A stretch of DNA of 64,000 bases from Erythrobacter sp. YT30 (lineage in GTDB: Bacteria > Pseudomonadota > Alphaproteobacteria > Sphingomonadales > Sphingomonadaceae): contig NZ_LMAF01000002.1 in NCBI RefSeq assembly GCF_001542875.1, positions 1,015,501-1,079,500 on the forward strand, read 5' to 3'. The notes beneath the pieces are model-generated. The model saw only the letters and a program-made list of their open reading frames with translations, ran no database searches and had not been told where the DNA came from. The translations under genes and the position numbers were made by a program. Position 1 is the stretch's first letter, and the number at the start of each line of letters is the position of its first letter. This document shows, one piece after another, positions 25,950 to 34,845 of the stretch.

Positions 25950-27376
25950 TTGACATCTCCTTCACCGGGTTGGCCGAGCTCGAAATCGCTTACCGGGCGG
26001 CGTTTGGGGTCCATCGCATCGAACATCAGTGCGCCGTCTATCCAGACTTTCTCTGGCCGTGAATAAACGCTCAAGGGATCGCCATTCCACAAGACAACAT
26101 CCGCCATCTTTCCGGGCTCCAGAGAGCCGGTAACGTTATCAATCCCCATGGCCTTTGCTGCGTTGAGAGTGATCCACTGGATGGCAGTGCCTTCGGAGAT
26201 ATCGATCCCCATGCGAAGGCCAGCCTTGCGGGCTTTCGATGCTTCCTGATTGAGCCGCTGAATATCGTCCTGATCGTCCGAATGGATCACCACGCACGCG
26301 CCCGATCGCTGGAGCAAAGCGCCGTTTTCGGGGATCGCGTCATAGGCTTCCATCTTGAAGCCATACCAATCCGCCCAGATCGCGCTGCACACTTCGTTTT
26401 CGCGCAGCAAATCGCCTATCTTGTAGCTTTCAACCGCGTGGTGAAATGCGGTAACCTGGTAGCCAACCTCTTTCGCCATATCCATCACAAGCGCCATTTC
26501 ATCAGCCCGATAGCAGTGGTTATGGACCATGATATCGCCTTCGAGAACACCGACGAGTGTCTCCTTGGCAAGATCACGTTTGCGATCATCATCGTTGGCG
26601 TATTCGATCGCATCAAACCATGTCTGACGATTAACCGCGAAATTGCCCATCCGCGTGGACGGGGTGCGGCCCCTGTTGCCGTAAACCCGTTTGGGATTTT
26701 CACCGCAGGCCATTTTGAGGCCATAGGGCGCGCCAGGAAACTTCATGCCCTGAACCGTGCGGCTGGGCACGTTCTTCAACGTCACCGTGCGCCCGCCGAA
26801 AAGGTTGGCAGAGCCGGGCAGGATCATGAGCGAAGTTACCCCGCCATTTGCCAGCGCTCTCGAAAAACCCGGGTCTTGCGGCCACACCGAATGTTCTGCC
26901 CACACCTCAGGAGTGGTGGGATCGGTCGCCTCATTTCCGTCGGCGTGCGCATCGACATCGGGTGATGGATAATCGCCAAGGTGGCTGTGAATATCGATGA
27001 TGCCGGGCGTCACGAATTTGCCCGCGCCGTCAATAACGACATACTCATCGGGGACGGCTCCCCCGGTGGTCACTTCGACAACCTTGCCATCTTTGAAGAG
27101 GACATTTGCCCCTTCCATCTTTGCGCCGGTCCCATCGAAAACTGTCGCTCCGACAAGCGCGGTTGGCGCGCCGGGATAGCGGATATAGGTCGAAGGGTAT
27201 GGGGTATCGTCCACGCCGAGCGCGGCAAATTCGCCATCACTGCTCGCGCTGTCAGCCGAAGCATTGGCAGACCCTGTCGCCGCGCAAGCTGTCAGCGCAA
27301 GGGCGCTGAAACTCACTGCAAAGCGTGATCTCCAACCCGCTTGATTGAGGATCCGATGTCGCAGTCTGTCAGCCAT
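25946..27376 (-). CDS. Secreted amidohydrolase, imidazolonepropionase-like, intact metal site
   Basis: The product is 476 residues from the ATG at 27376, with GGAAGGGG upstream; the open frame extends to 27421. The N-terminus shows RSRFAVSFSALALTACAATG with a lipobox-like LTAC, so it is likely an envelope lipoprotein. The metal ligands are present: GIIDIHSHLGDYP (HxH), YGLKMACGENPKRVYG (Lys), MVHNHCYRADEM, TAFHHAVESY and VVIHSDDQDD (His, His, Asp). KMADVVLWNGDPLSVYS closes the fold. Such enzymes include prolidase-like and cyclic-amide hydrolases. With a POT peptide transporter upstream and a defective paralogue downstream, a peptide or cyclic dipeptide substrate is plausible but unproven. Confidence 0.85.
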   Translation of the reverse strand: MADRLRHRILNQAGWRSRFAVSFSALALTACAATGSANASADSASSDGEFAALGVDDTPYPSTYIRYPGAPTALVGATVFDGTGAKMEGANVLFKDGKVVEVTTGGAVPDEYVVIDGAGKFVTPGIIDIHSHLGDYPSPDVDAHADGNEATDPTTPEVWAEHSVWPQDPGFSRALANGGVTSLMILPGSANLFGGRTVTLKNVPSRTVQGMKFPGAPYGLKMACGENPKRVYGNRGRTPSTRMGNFAVNRQTWFDAIEYANDDDRKRDLAKETLVGVLEGDIMVHNHCYRADEMALVMDMAKEVGYQVTAFHHAVESYKIGDLLRENEVCSAIWADWYGFKMEAYDAIPENGALLQRSGACVVIHSDDQDDIQRLNQEASKARKAGLRMGIDISEGTAIQWITLNAAKAMGIDNVTGSLEPGKMADVVLWNGDPLSVYSRPEKVWIDGALMFDAMDPKRRPVSDFELGQPGEGDVK

Positions 27377-27469
27377 GTCCAGCCCCTTCCTTTGCCAAGA
27401 AGGGGCTGTATTGGCCTGCAAATCGCCCGCTGTCCAGAAGGCTGGACGGGGGCCCTTGTCCAGCCTGCT

Positions 27470-29044
27470 TTATTCAGCCGGCCGTGTGGCTGGATGGATG
27501 CCCGCTTCCTGAGCTTCGAACCCTGCTTCTGCAGCGCCTTCGAGCGCTTCGTCGTCCTTGAGCGTGTCGAGATGCATGAGCTTTTTGATGAGCGGGGAGA
27601 TTATCATCACGCCAACACCGATGACGACGGCATAAAGGCCCACAGTTGAATACACATCGAGTACGACTTGTTTGCCTGAAGCATCACCCACACCTTCGGC
27701 ACCTGTCGCAGCGGCGATCAGGCCGGCGGCGAAGTTGCCCGTGGCTGACGCAAAGAACCAGGTGCCCATGATCAGCGACGCCATGTGCGCGGGCGCAAGA
27801 CGGTTCATCGCCGATAGGCCCACTGGCGACAGGCAAAGCTCACCCGTCGTGTGCAGCAGATAGATAAGGAAGATGAAGATCACAGGGGTTGGCACATTTA
27901 TGCCAACGCTGTTTGCGCCCCAGACCAAGACAAGGAAGCCGAGGCCAACTTGCACCACGCCCAATCCGAACTTCATCGGAGTTGAAGGGTCCATCCCGCG
28001 CTGACCCAAGAAGGTCCAGAGAGTCGCGAAAACGGGTGCCAGCAAGATAATGTAGATCGCATTGATCGACTGGAAGGTCGATGCCGGGACGCCGCCGCGA
28101 TCAACATGGCGATCTGTGAAGAGGTTCAATGACGAACCAGCTTGTTCAAACAAGGCCCAAAATACGATGGATGTGACGATGAGGAACATCGCGGCAAAGA
28201 TGCGATCGCGATCCTCGGCGGGCAGTTTGATCACGGCTATTCCGATTACATAGCCTACCAGAATAAGGCCAAAGCCGCCAAGCAAGAAGCCGACAACAGA
28301 CTGATACTGGATCAGGACCCAGCATACCGCAACCAACCCAAATCCGATGGCGTACATGCTCCATTCGGTGCTTTTGCCGAGTGGCTTGGGTGGTTCGCCC
28401 CGGCCTAGGAGCAAGCCTTTGCCCAATGTGAAGACAATAAGGCCAGCGAGCATTCCGATGCCGGCGAGGCCAAACCCGTAAGCCCAGCCATAGGTCTCAC
28501 CAATGTAGCCGCACATCAGCGAACCGATCGCAGCGCCCAAGTTAATGCCCATATAGAAAATGGTGTAGGCACCATCACGGCGGACATCGGTTCGTGGGTA
28601 AAGCTGTCCGACGAGAACTGAGATGTTCGCCTTCAAAAAGCCAGAGCCGACAATGATCAAGGCAAGCGCAAGCCAGAACACATAGATGATGGGGTTGTCG
28701 GTGTTGCCGGCTCCCGGCTCACCTTCGAAAGCCATAAAGATATGGCCTAGTGTGAGCAGCACAGCGCCAAAGGCAACCGCCTTCCGCTGACCGAGAACTT
28801 TGTCAGCCATGTACCCGCCGACAGCAGGCGTGATGTAAACAAGCGCTGTGTAAGCGCCGTAGATGATCCCGGATTCGCTATCGGAAAACAGCCAGTGCTT
28901 TGTCAGGTAGAAAATGAGCAGCGCGCGCATCCCGTAATAGGAAAAACGCTCCCACATTTCGGCAAAGAAGAGCACAAACAGGCCCTTTGGGTGGCCCAGA
29001 ATGGTGCCTGCGCTATCGCCGTCTGGCAAAGCTTGAGTTGTCAT
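27470..29044 (-). CDS. POT-family proton-dependent oligopeptide transporter
   Basis: The product is 524 residues from the ATG at 29044 (MTTQALPDGDSAG). The family signature FAEMWERFSYYGMRALL (ExxER and the YYG motif) is in helix 1, and about 14 hydrophobic segments follow, including FYMGINLGAAIGSLMCGYIGE and LLHTTGELCLSPVGLSAMNR. POT proteins import di- and tripeptides with protons across the inner membrane. It starts an apparent operon with two secreted amidohydrolases and an FKBP isomerase, about 93 bases upstream of the next gene, and is divergent from a GntR-type regulator. Confidence 0.93.
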   Translation of the reverse strand: MTTQALPDGDSAGTILGHPKGLFVLFFAEMWERFSYYGMRALLIFYLTKHWLFSDSESGIIYGAYTALVYITPAVGGYMADKVLGQRKAVAFGAVLLTLGHIFMAFEGEPGAGNTDNPIIYVFWLALALIIVGSGFLKANISVLVGQLYPRTDVRRDGAYTIFYMGINLGAAIGSLMCGYIGETYGWAYGFGLAGIGMLAGLIVFTLGKGLLLGRGEPPKPLGKSTEWSMYAIGFGLVAVCWVLIQYQSVVGFLLGGFGLILVGYVIGIAVIKLPAEDRDRIFAAMFLIVTSIVFWALFEQAGSSLNLFTDRHVDRGGVPASTFQSINAIYIILLAPVFATLWTFLGQRGMDPSTPMKFGLGVVQVGLGFLVLVWGANSVGINVPTPVIFIFLIYLLHTTGELCLSPVGLSAMNRLAPAHMASLIMGTWFFASATGNFAAGLIAAATGAEGVGDASGKQVVLDVYSTVGLYAVVIGVGVMIISPLIKKLMHLDTLKDDEALEGAAEAGFEAQEAGIHPATRPAE

Positions 29045-29131
29045 GATTGCAAATAATCCCCGAAACACGCGGTCTTCGCCGCGCTCCAATGGCAAGCACA
29101 CTAGCGGCGAAATTCTAAGTGTGAAGGCTTA

Positions 29132-29204
29132 GTTACAATCGTAACCGCACTTCACCCAATGTGTCGCATCTGTGCACACCCCTATTTCTGTAACACGATG
29201 TAAC
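29132..29204. promoter_or_regulatory. Repeated GTAAC half-sites between POT and GntR genes
   Basis: GTTAC-AATC-GTAAC at 29132-29145 is a perfect inverted repeat, and TGTAAC-ACGA-TGTAAC at 29189-29204 is a direct repeat of the same half-site spaced by one helical turn. Together these give four TGTAAC-like half-sites in the divergent promoter region, a likely binding area for the adjacent GntR regulator. Confidence 0.5.
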
Positions 29205-29264
29205 CCTCGGCGCGCTTGACGCGAATGGCTGTATTATGTCACTGAGGCACCTAGAGAGGACGCC

Positions 29265-29603
29265 ATGACCCAATCAAGACCCGTCTACCTCAAACTGCGC
29301 GATCAGATCGCGGCGGCCATCATTCAGGGTGATTATCCTGAAGGGGCGATGCTGCCATCGGTGCGCGCGCTTGCTGCTGAACAGGGCGCCAATCCGCTGA
29401 CTGTCGCCAAGGCATATCAGCAATTCCAGAACGATGGGCTGGTCGAGGTGCAGCGCGGCGTTGGAATGTATGTCGTGAAAGGCGCGGCTGAACAGCTGCG
29501 AACGCGCGAACGCGATCAGTTCTTGCGCGAAGAATGGCCCGAAATTCGCTCTCGAATGAAACGCTTGGGACTGAGTCCGGCCGATCTGATTGAAGCGAAT
29601 TAA
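29265..29603 (+). CDS. Short GntR-family (YtrA-type) regulator
   Basis: The product is 112 residues with AGAGAGGA upstream of the start. The winged-helix domain is complete (PVYLKLRDQIAAAIIQGDYP, LPSVRALAAEQGANPLTVAK, AYQQFQNDGLVEVQRGVGMY) and is followed by only about 40 residues, with no effector-binding domain. This is the YtrA architecture, usually found beside transporter genes. It is divergent from the POT transporter with repeated GTAAC sites in between, so it probably controls that operon and itself. Confidence 0.9.
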   Translation: MTQSRPVYLKLRDQIAAAIIQGDYPEGAMLPSVRALAAEQGANPLTVAKAYQQFQNDGLVEVQRGVGMYVVKGAAEQLRTRERDQFLREEWPEIRSRMKRLGLSPADLIEAN

Positions 29604-29740
29604 TCGCTCAACAGCCCGTTTTCGCTCCAAAACGCTCCAAAATTGAACAATCGGTCCCGGTTTTCGTCCCAAACTGCAGCTATTCTACGGACGTCGCTTG
29701 CGAAATTAGCAATCGTCTGGCATCCCCGAATCTTCAGGGG

Positions 29741-29768
29741 GCGCCTTTCGGGTCAAGGCGCTAAGTTT
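29741..29768 (+). terminator. Hairpin with following T stretch after the GntR gene
   Basis: GCGCCTT (29741-29747) and AAGGCGC (29755-29761) form a 7-bp stem with a 7-base loop, followed by TAAGTTTT. A weaker CCCC/GGGG hairpin lies directly before it. This fits a terminator for the GntR transcript ahead of ihfB; the T tract is short. Confidence 0.4.
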
Positions 29769-29842
29769 TGCGGGGGCACGATGCATCCGCATACAAATTT
29801 GGCATGATGAAGGACAACTTTATATGCCATGGGGAGACCGAG

Positions 29843-30121
29843 ATGATCAGATCCGAGCTGCTGCAAGAGCTGCATAAGGACAATCCAGACCTTCGCGCGG
29901 AAGAAATCGAACAGGTGGTCGACATCTTTTTCGATGAGATCGCTGGCCGATTGGCGGAGGGAGGCCGCGTTGAATTGCGCGGATTTGGCGCATTTTCTAC
30001 ACGCGAGCGTGAGGCGCGCACGGGGCGCAATCCCCGCACAGGCGAAGCGGTGGAAGTTCCCGCAAAGCGTGTGCCTTACTTCAAGGCGGGCAAGGAAATC
30101 CGCAAGCGCCTCAACGAATAA
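29843..30121 (+). CDS. ihfB: Integration host factor beta subunit
   Basis: The product is 92 residues from the ATG at 29843 ([17 protein letters not shown]), preceded by GGGGAG. The HU/IHF fold shows [20 protein letters not shown] and the DNA-bending arm [20 protein letters not shown], with the conserved Pro at the tip. It pairs with the alpha subunit to bend DNA at specific sites in recombination and transcription. In many proteobacteria ihfB follows rpsA; here it follows a GntR gene instead, after about 240 bases that hold only the hairpins noted. Confidence 0.93.
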   Translation: MIRSELLQELHKDNPDLRAEEIEQVVDIFFDEIAGRLAEGGRVELRGFGAFSTREREARTGRNPRTGEAVEVPAKRVPYFKAGKEIRKRLNE

Positions 30122-30196
30122 GCGACCGCGCATTTGCGCTATTGCCCTAGGCCATCAGCTGACCTGCGTGTGATGGCAAAGGGCTGTTGCGCCCTA

Positions 30197-31903
30197 TCAG
30201 GCTGCAACCAGCGTTGCTTCGTCATCATCCACTCGGTTGGGGATGGGATAGCGGCGTTCCTCATCGAGCGCTGAGAATACGGCATTGATGATCTGATCGA
30301 TGCCGCCCTGTGCTGTCACATCGACGGGCATCATCCCCAGCGTTGCAAATTCATCCATCGCGTCAGCGCCTGACAGCGCGATGACGCGGGCAATGCCCGG
30401 CAGGCGTTCCTGAACAAGCGGTGTAAGTTCGCGCGAGATCGCTACATTTCCGGTTGCGACCAAAACGACTTTGCGACGCTCCATCCCGAGCGCATCCCAG
30501 CTGCGCGGATCACCCGGATTGGCCTGATGCACATGGTATCCGTCTGCAAGCGAGCGCTCGAACCGCTCGGTATCAGACTCGACTGCGAGATATCCGATTT
30601 CATTGTAGGTCAGGGCATCGGCAACTGCTCTGCCAGCTGGCGCAAGACCGATGATAACCACCGGTGCATCGTCACCTGCAAGCTTTTGATCGGGTGGCCC
30701 TTGGCGAAGTTTGCCCGCAAGCGTGCGGCCCCAATTCGAAACAAGCGGCGTTACCGCGAGGCTGATCGCGATGGCGGTGACGAGGATCGAGACAAGGCGC
30801 GGCTCAACAAGGCCCGCCAATGCGGGGAGAGCCAAAAGGACGAGCGCGAATTCGCTGCCCTGTCCGAGAAGAAAGCCAAGCTGGATCGAGCCCGGTACGG
30901 ACCAGCGATTGGCCAATCCGGCGAGCACATTCATAGCGCATTTGATCGCGATAAGGCCGGCAGAGGCCCCGAGGATGATGAGCCAATCGCTGGCGAGCAC
31001 CGCAGGATCAATCGACAGGCCCACCGAGATGAAAAAGAAGCTCAGGAAAAGGCCGCGGAAAGCGTCGATCTCTGTCTGGACCATGATGCGATAGCGTGAA
31101 TCGGCAACCGCCATACCGCCCAGAAAAGCGCCAAGAGTGAGCGAAAGGCCAGCCATGCCAGCGGCCCATCCCGCCGCGAGCGCGATAAACAGCGCGGTGG
31201 CGGTGTAAACTTCGCTGCTGCCAACGCGTGCAATAGCGCGGAACAGCGGCTCGGTGAGATAGCGCGCGAAGAGCACTGCGATGCCGAACGCTGCCAGCGC
31301 CTTGACGCCTGCCATACCCAGCGCAGGTGCCATCGACCCTCCCGATCCCAGTGCGCCAACCGCGACGAGCAAAAGGATCGCGGCGATGTCCTGAAAAATG
31401 AGGATCGATTGGGCCGCGCGGCCTACGGGGCAGTCATCCTGTCCCCGCTCCTTCACAAGACCGATGACGACCGCGGTCGAAGAAAGGCCCATCGCAAGGC
31501 CCGCAATAATCGCAAACTCCAGCGGAATCTCGAGCCCGGTCGCCATATCGAGCAATACGAACAAGCCCGCAAATGCTCCGCCAGCCACCAGCATTTGCAA
31601 ACTGCCAAAGCCAAAGATGTTGCCCGCTTCAGCGCGAATCCGGCCGAGCGAGAAATGTAGGCCGAGATTGAACAGCAGGAACATGATGCCGACTTCGGCC
31701 ATCGCAATGACGATCGGGCCATCGGAAAGATCGCCATATCCCAAGATGGAAAGTCCAAGGCCAAGCCCGAGATAGCCGACAATTGGGTTCAGACGCGCAA
31801 TCCGCGCAAGCACGGCCGCGCCAATTCCGAGGCCCAGCAGAGTTATTGCGGGCTGGATGGTTGCGACCACTGAGTGGCCGTCGTGAAGCGCTTCACCTGC
31901 CAT
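30197..31903 (-). CDS. CPA2-family cation/proton antiporter (KefB/KefC-like)
   Basis: The product is 568 residues from the ATG at 31903 (MAGEALHDGHSVVATIQPA). About 12 membrane segments form the Na/H exchanger domain (PIVGYLGLGLGLSILGYGDL, MGLSSTAVVIGLVKERGQ with helix-break residues, LGQGSEFALVLLALPALAGL). A C-terminal RCK/TrkA-N-like domain follows (VVIIGLAPAGRAVADALTYN, YLAVESDTERFERSL), in which the usual GxGxxG nucleotide loop reads GLAPAG. It probably exports K or Na in exchange for protons. The region between its start and tRNA-Leu (about 190 bases) holds no gene I can support. Confidence 0.88.
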   Translation of the reverse strand: MAGEALHDGHSVVATIQPAITLLGLGIGAAVLARIARLNPIVGYLGLGLGLSILGYGDLSDGPIVIAMAEVGIMFLLFNLGLHFSLGRIRAEAGNIFGFGSLQMLVAGGAFAGLFVLLDMATGLEIPLEFAIIAGLAMGLSSTAVVIGLVKERGQDDCPVGRAAQSILIFQDIAAILLLVAVGALGSGGSMAPALGMAGVKALAAFGIAVLFARYLTEPLFRAIARVGSSEVYTATALFIALAAGWAAGMAGLSLTLGAFLGGMAVADSRYRIMVQTEIDAFRGLFLSFFFISVGLSIDPAVLASDWLIILGASAGLIAIKCAMNVLAGLANRWSVPGSIQLGFLLGQGSEFALVLLALPALAGLVEPRLVSILVTAIAISLAVTPLVSNWGRTLAGKLRQGPPDQKLAGDDAPVVIIGLAPAGRAVADALTYNEIGYLAVESDTERFERSLADGYHVHQANPGDPRSWDALGMERRKVVLVATGNVAISRELTPLVQERLPGIARVIALSGADAMDEFATLGMMPVDVTAQGGIDQIINAVFSALDEERRYPIPNRVDDDEATLVAA

Positions 31904-32095
31904 GTCTGCCTGTGTCCCGTTGCGGATGGCCAATTGGCCTGCCGATCTTCTTAGAATGGGTCGCAACAATGCGTATGACAAGAGGCTGCTTACTTGAGGT
32001 TGCCGCATCGCATTGTGCTGGCTATCGAGCACCGCGAATGCCATGGCCGACCTCCATGGCGCGAGGCGCGGGCAATAGCTGCCCATTTTGCGCAA

Positions 32096-32182
32096 GCGGG
32101 TGTGGCGGAATGGTAGACGCCGGGGACTTAAAATCCCCTGATCCTATAGATCGTGTGGGTTCGAGTCCCACCACCCGCACCA
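32096..32182 (+). tRNA. tRNA-Leu (anticodon UAA)
   Basis: The 87-base gene includes the encoded CCA end. The acceptor stem is GCGGGTG/CACCCGC, the anticodon stem GGGGA/TCCCC encloses loop CTTAAAA with anticodon TAA at 32129-32131, a long variable arm (TGATCCTATAGATCG region) marks a class II tRNA, and the T loop is GGTTCGAGTCC. The following 150 bases hold small GC-rich hairpins (GCCCC/GGGGC at 32291-32303) but no clear terminator. Confidence 0.97.
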
Positions 32183-32336
32183 ATCCTTTTCAAGACCTGA
32201 TCAGCATCCTCAGCCAAACTCCGTATTGCCGTTTATCCGGGGCTTAACCCCGTTTCGAATATCAATTTCGAACGGAGAGTTTTCCGGGCCGCCCCAACGG
32301 GGCTGGGCTTTTGTGGGACAATGTCAGGCAGTGTAG

Positions 32337-33011
32337 ATGGACCAACCGGCAGTTCCTTATCGATCAAGTGATCTTGACGATCGCTTAGACACTTCGCCTG
32401 TGGCTGAGACTGAGACGGCGAGCGTTTCATCGCGCAGAGCGCCGCGTATAAAGACTCTCATCCGATCGGCGAAGCTCATCACCAAACAGGGTGAATTTGT
32501 GTGCGTGGTCCGCGATGTCTCGCGAACGGGTGTGCGTGTTCGTCTGTTTCACGCCCTTCCCGATGAGCCGCAAATGGCTCTCCAGATGCCGAGCGGCAGC
32601 ACCTATGAATTGCGACCGGTCCGACAAATGGAGAATGAAGCGGGGTTCGAATTCATAAGCGATGTCGATGTTGAAACGCTCGTCCATGAGGCAAGCGATT
32701 ACCCCAAGCGTGCGTTGCGGTTCTCCATCTTCTTCCCAATCACAGTGAGCGCTCCAGATGGCCGCTGGGAAGCGGTGGTCGAAAATCTATCCCAGCAAGG
32801 AGCCCGGTTCGAGTGCGAAGGTTTGTTCGCGATCGATCAAACTCTCAAACTGGTTGGCCAAGAAGGCGCAGAAGGCTTTTCAGAGATCGATGCCAAGGTG
32901 CGCTGGCGCCGCGATAACGCGTATGGCGTGGTGTTCGATAACACCTTTTCGCTCAATGATTTTGCCACCCTTTGCATGCGCTTGCAGTCTCCGATGCTCG
33001 CGACTGACTGA
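32337..33011 (+). CDS. Tandem PilZ-domain protein, probable c-di-GMP receptor
   Basis: The product is 224 residues, soluble. Two PilZ domains can be recognised. The first has RRAPR (RxxxR) at about residue 27 and RDVSRTGVRVRL (D-x-S-x-x-G). The second has KRALR at about residue 128 and VENLSQQGARFE (N-x-S-x-x-G). These are the two c-di-GMP contact motifs of PilZ, and both look intact in domain one. It may link the second messenger to the surface polysaccharide cassette that starts 150 bases downstream on the same strand. The ribosome binding site is weak. Confidence 0.85.
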   Translation: MDQPAVPYRSSDLDDRLDTSPVAETETASVSSRRAPRIKTLIRSAKLITKQGEFVCVVRDVSRTGVRVRLFHALPDEPQMALQMPSGSTYELRPVRQMENEAGFEFISDVDVETLVHEASDYPKRALRFSIFFPITVSAPDGRWEAVVENLSQQGARFECEGLFAIDQTLKLVGQEGAEGFSEIDAKVRWRRDNAYGVVFDNTFSLNDFATLCMRLQSPMLATD

Positions 33012-33158
33012 GAGATTTTATACCGCTCACGCAAAATCACGTAAAAAGTGCGAGTTCGCGGGTCTGGTTTACAGTTCGCTAACCATTTTCCTTCACTCCC
33101 GATCGTGATCCAATGCGCGATACCGCGTGCATTGGGCGCTTTTTTACGGGGGCTTTCA

Positions 33159-34802
33159 ATGTCGCAGCACGATGCTGGTTTTAACGCAGGTACAAATGGC
33201 GGAATTCTTGATGTCGATGTCGCCATCATCGGTGCGGGGCCGGCTGGTCTTACCGCAGGGTATTTGCTGACCAAGCAGGGCAAGACCGTCGCCATCATCG
33301 AAAAAGACGAAACCTATGTCGGCGGGATCAGCCGCACGGTCGAACACGAAGGCTATCGCTTCGACATTGGCGGGCACCGCTTCTTCTCGAAAAGTCAGCA
33401 GGTTGTCGACCTGTGGAATGAAATCCTGCCTGATGACTTCATCCAGCGCCCCCGGATGAGCCGCATCTATTACGAAGGCAAATTCTACAGCTACCCGCTG
33501 CGCGCTTTTGAAGCATTGTCGAACCTCGGCATTTTGCGTTCGACCGCCTGCATGCTGAGCTATCTTCGCTACAAGCTGTTCCCGATCAAGGACGTCAAAA
33601 GCTTTGAGGACTGGACCACCAACCAGTTTGGCAAGAAACTCTATTCGATCTTCTTCAAGACCTACACCGAGAAGGTGTGGGGCATGCCGTGTGATGAGAT
33701 GAGCGCCGACTGGGCTGCTCAACGCATCAAGGGCCTGTCGCTGTGGAACGCGGTAACTGATGGCCTTAAACGCTCGCTTGGCCTCAACAAGAAACCCAAT
33801 GACGGGCAGGAAGTGAAAACTCTGCTCGAAACCTTCCGCTATCCACGACTTGGTCCCGGCATGATGTGGGATGCCGCGCGCGATCACATCCACGCGACTG
33901 GCAAAGGCCAGGTACTGATGGGCCACGCGCTGGAACAACTCGCCAGCGATGGTCAGGGCGGTTGGTCGATGACCGCGTCTGGGGATAGTGGCAAAGTGCA
34001 GGTCCGCGCCAAACACGCGATCAGTTCAGCACCCATGCGCGAGCTTGCAAAGCGCATCCACCCGCTGCCGCAGTCTTCGCTCGAAGCGAACAAGCTGCGC
34101 TATCGTGACTTCCTTACCGTCGCTTTGATGGTGAAATCGGAGGACCTTTTCCCCGATAACTGGATCTACATCCACGATGACCGGGTGCAGGTTGGCCGCG
34201 TGCAGAACTTCCGCAGCTGGTCACCAGAAATGGTGCCGGATGACGATATGGCGTGCGTTGGCCTCGAATATTTCTGTTTCGAAGGCGACGGTCTGTGGTC
34301 TTCCTCCGACGACGATTTGATCGCTCAGGCAACCAAGGAAATGGAAATCCTCGGCCTTTGTGATCCCAAGATGGTCGTAAGCGGCGCGGTTGTCCGCCAG
34401 AAAAAAGCGTATCCTGTCTACGATGATGATTACGAGGCCAACGTGCAGGCGATGCGCGAAGAGCTCGAAGAAAAGCATCCGACGCTGCACCTTGTCGGCC
34501 GCAACGGGATGCACCGCTACAACAACCAAGACCACGCGATGATGACGGCGATGTTGACGGTTGAGAACATCCTTGCAGGTAAGCGCATTTACGACACGTG
34601 GTGCGTCAACGAGGATGCGGAATACCACGAAGCGGGTGATGAGGGCGAAGAGACCAAAATTGCCGCGCGCGAAATGTCCGACGACACCGAAACAAAAACT
34701 CTGAGCGAAGATCAGGTTGCCGCTCTCACATCGCTGCGCGGTGTGCCCGAGCGGATAAAATCTGACGAGGGATCAGTGGAAGAAACTCGCAAGTCGGCCT
34801 GA
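33159..34802 (+). CDS. FAD-dependent oxidoreductase, UDP-galactopyranose-mutase-like
   Basis: The product is 547 residues from the ATG at 33159 (MSQHDAGFNAGTNGG), the first start close to the FAD-binding fold with a GGGGG-rich site upstream. The dinucleotide motif is VDVAIIGAGPAGLTAGYLL, followed by EHEGYRFDIGGHRFFSKSQQ, which matches UDP-galactopyranose mutase and amine-oxidase-type flavoproteins, and GRNGMHRYNNQDHAMMTAML near the C-terminus. A charged tail of about 60 residues follows. It likely rearranges or oxidises a nucleotide sugar for surface glycan synthesis. GtrA and a GT-C-like protein follow on the same strand. Confidence 0.75.
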   Translation: MSQHDAGFNAGTNGGILDVDVAIIGAGPAGLTAGYLLTKQGKTVAIIEKDETYVGGISRTVEHEGYRFDIGGHRFFSKSQQVVDLWNEILPDDFIQRPRMSRIYYEGKFYSYPLRAFEALSNLGILRSTACMLSYLRYKLFPIKDVKSFEDWTTNQFGKKLYSIFFKTYTEKVWGMPCDEMSADWAAQRIKGLSLWNAVTDGLKRSLGLNKKPNDGQEVKTLLETFRYPRLGPGMMWDAARDHIHATGKGQVLMGHALEQLASDGQGGWSMTASGDSGKVQVRAKHAISSAPMRELAKRIHPLPQSSLEANKLRYRDFLTVALMVKSEDLFPDNWIYIHDDRVQVGRVQNFRSWSPEMVPDDDMACVGLEYFCFEGDGLWSSSDDDLIAQATKEMEILGLCDPKMVVSGAVVRQKKAYPVYDDDYEANVQAMREELEEKHPTLHLVGRNGMHRYNNQDHAMMTAMLTVENILAGKRIYDTWCVNEDAEYHEAGDEGEETKIAAREMSDDTETKTLSEDQVAALTSLRGVPERIKSDEGSVEETRKSA

Positions 34803-34845
34803 TTTCACGATGCTAGTCGAAAGGTAGTTTGAACCGGCCTCGACC

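Noticed and set aside
32291-32312. GCCCC/GGGGC hairpin followed by TGGGCTTTT after tRNA-Leu
   Set aside because: Stem of only 5 bp, short loop, and the T run starts several bases away; too weak to call a terminator.
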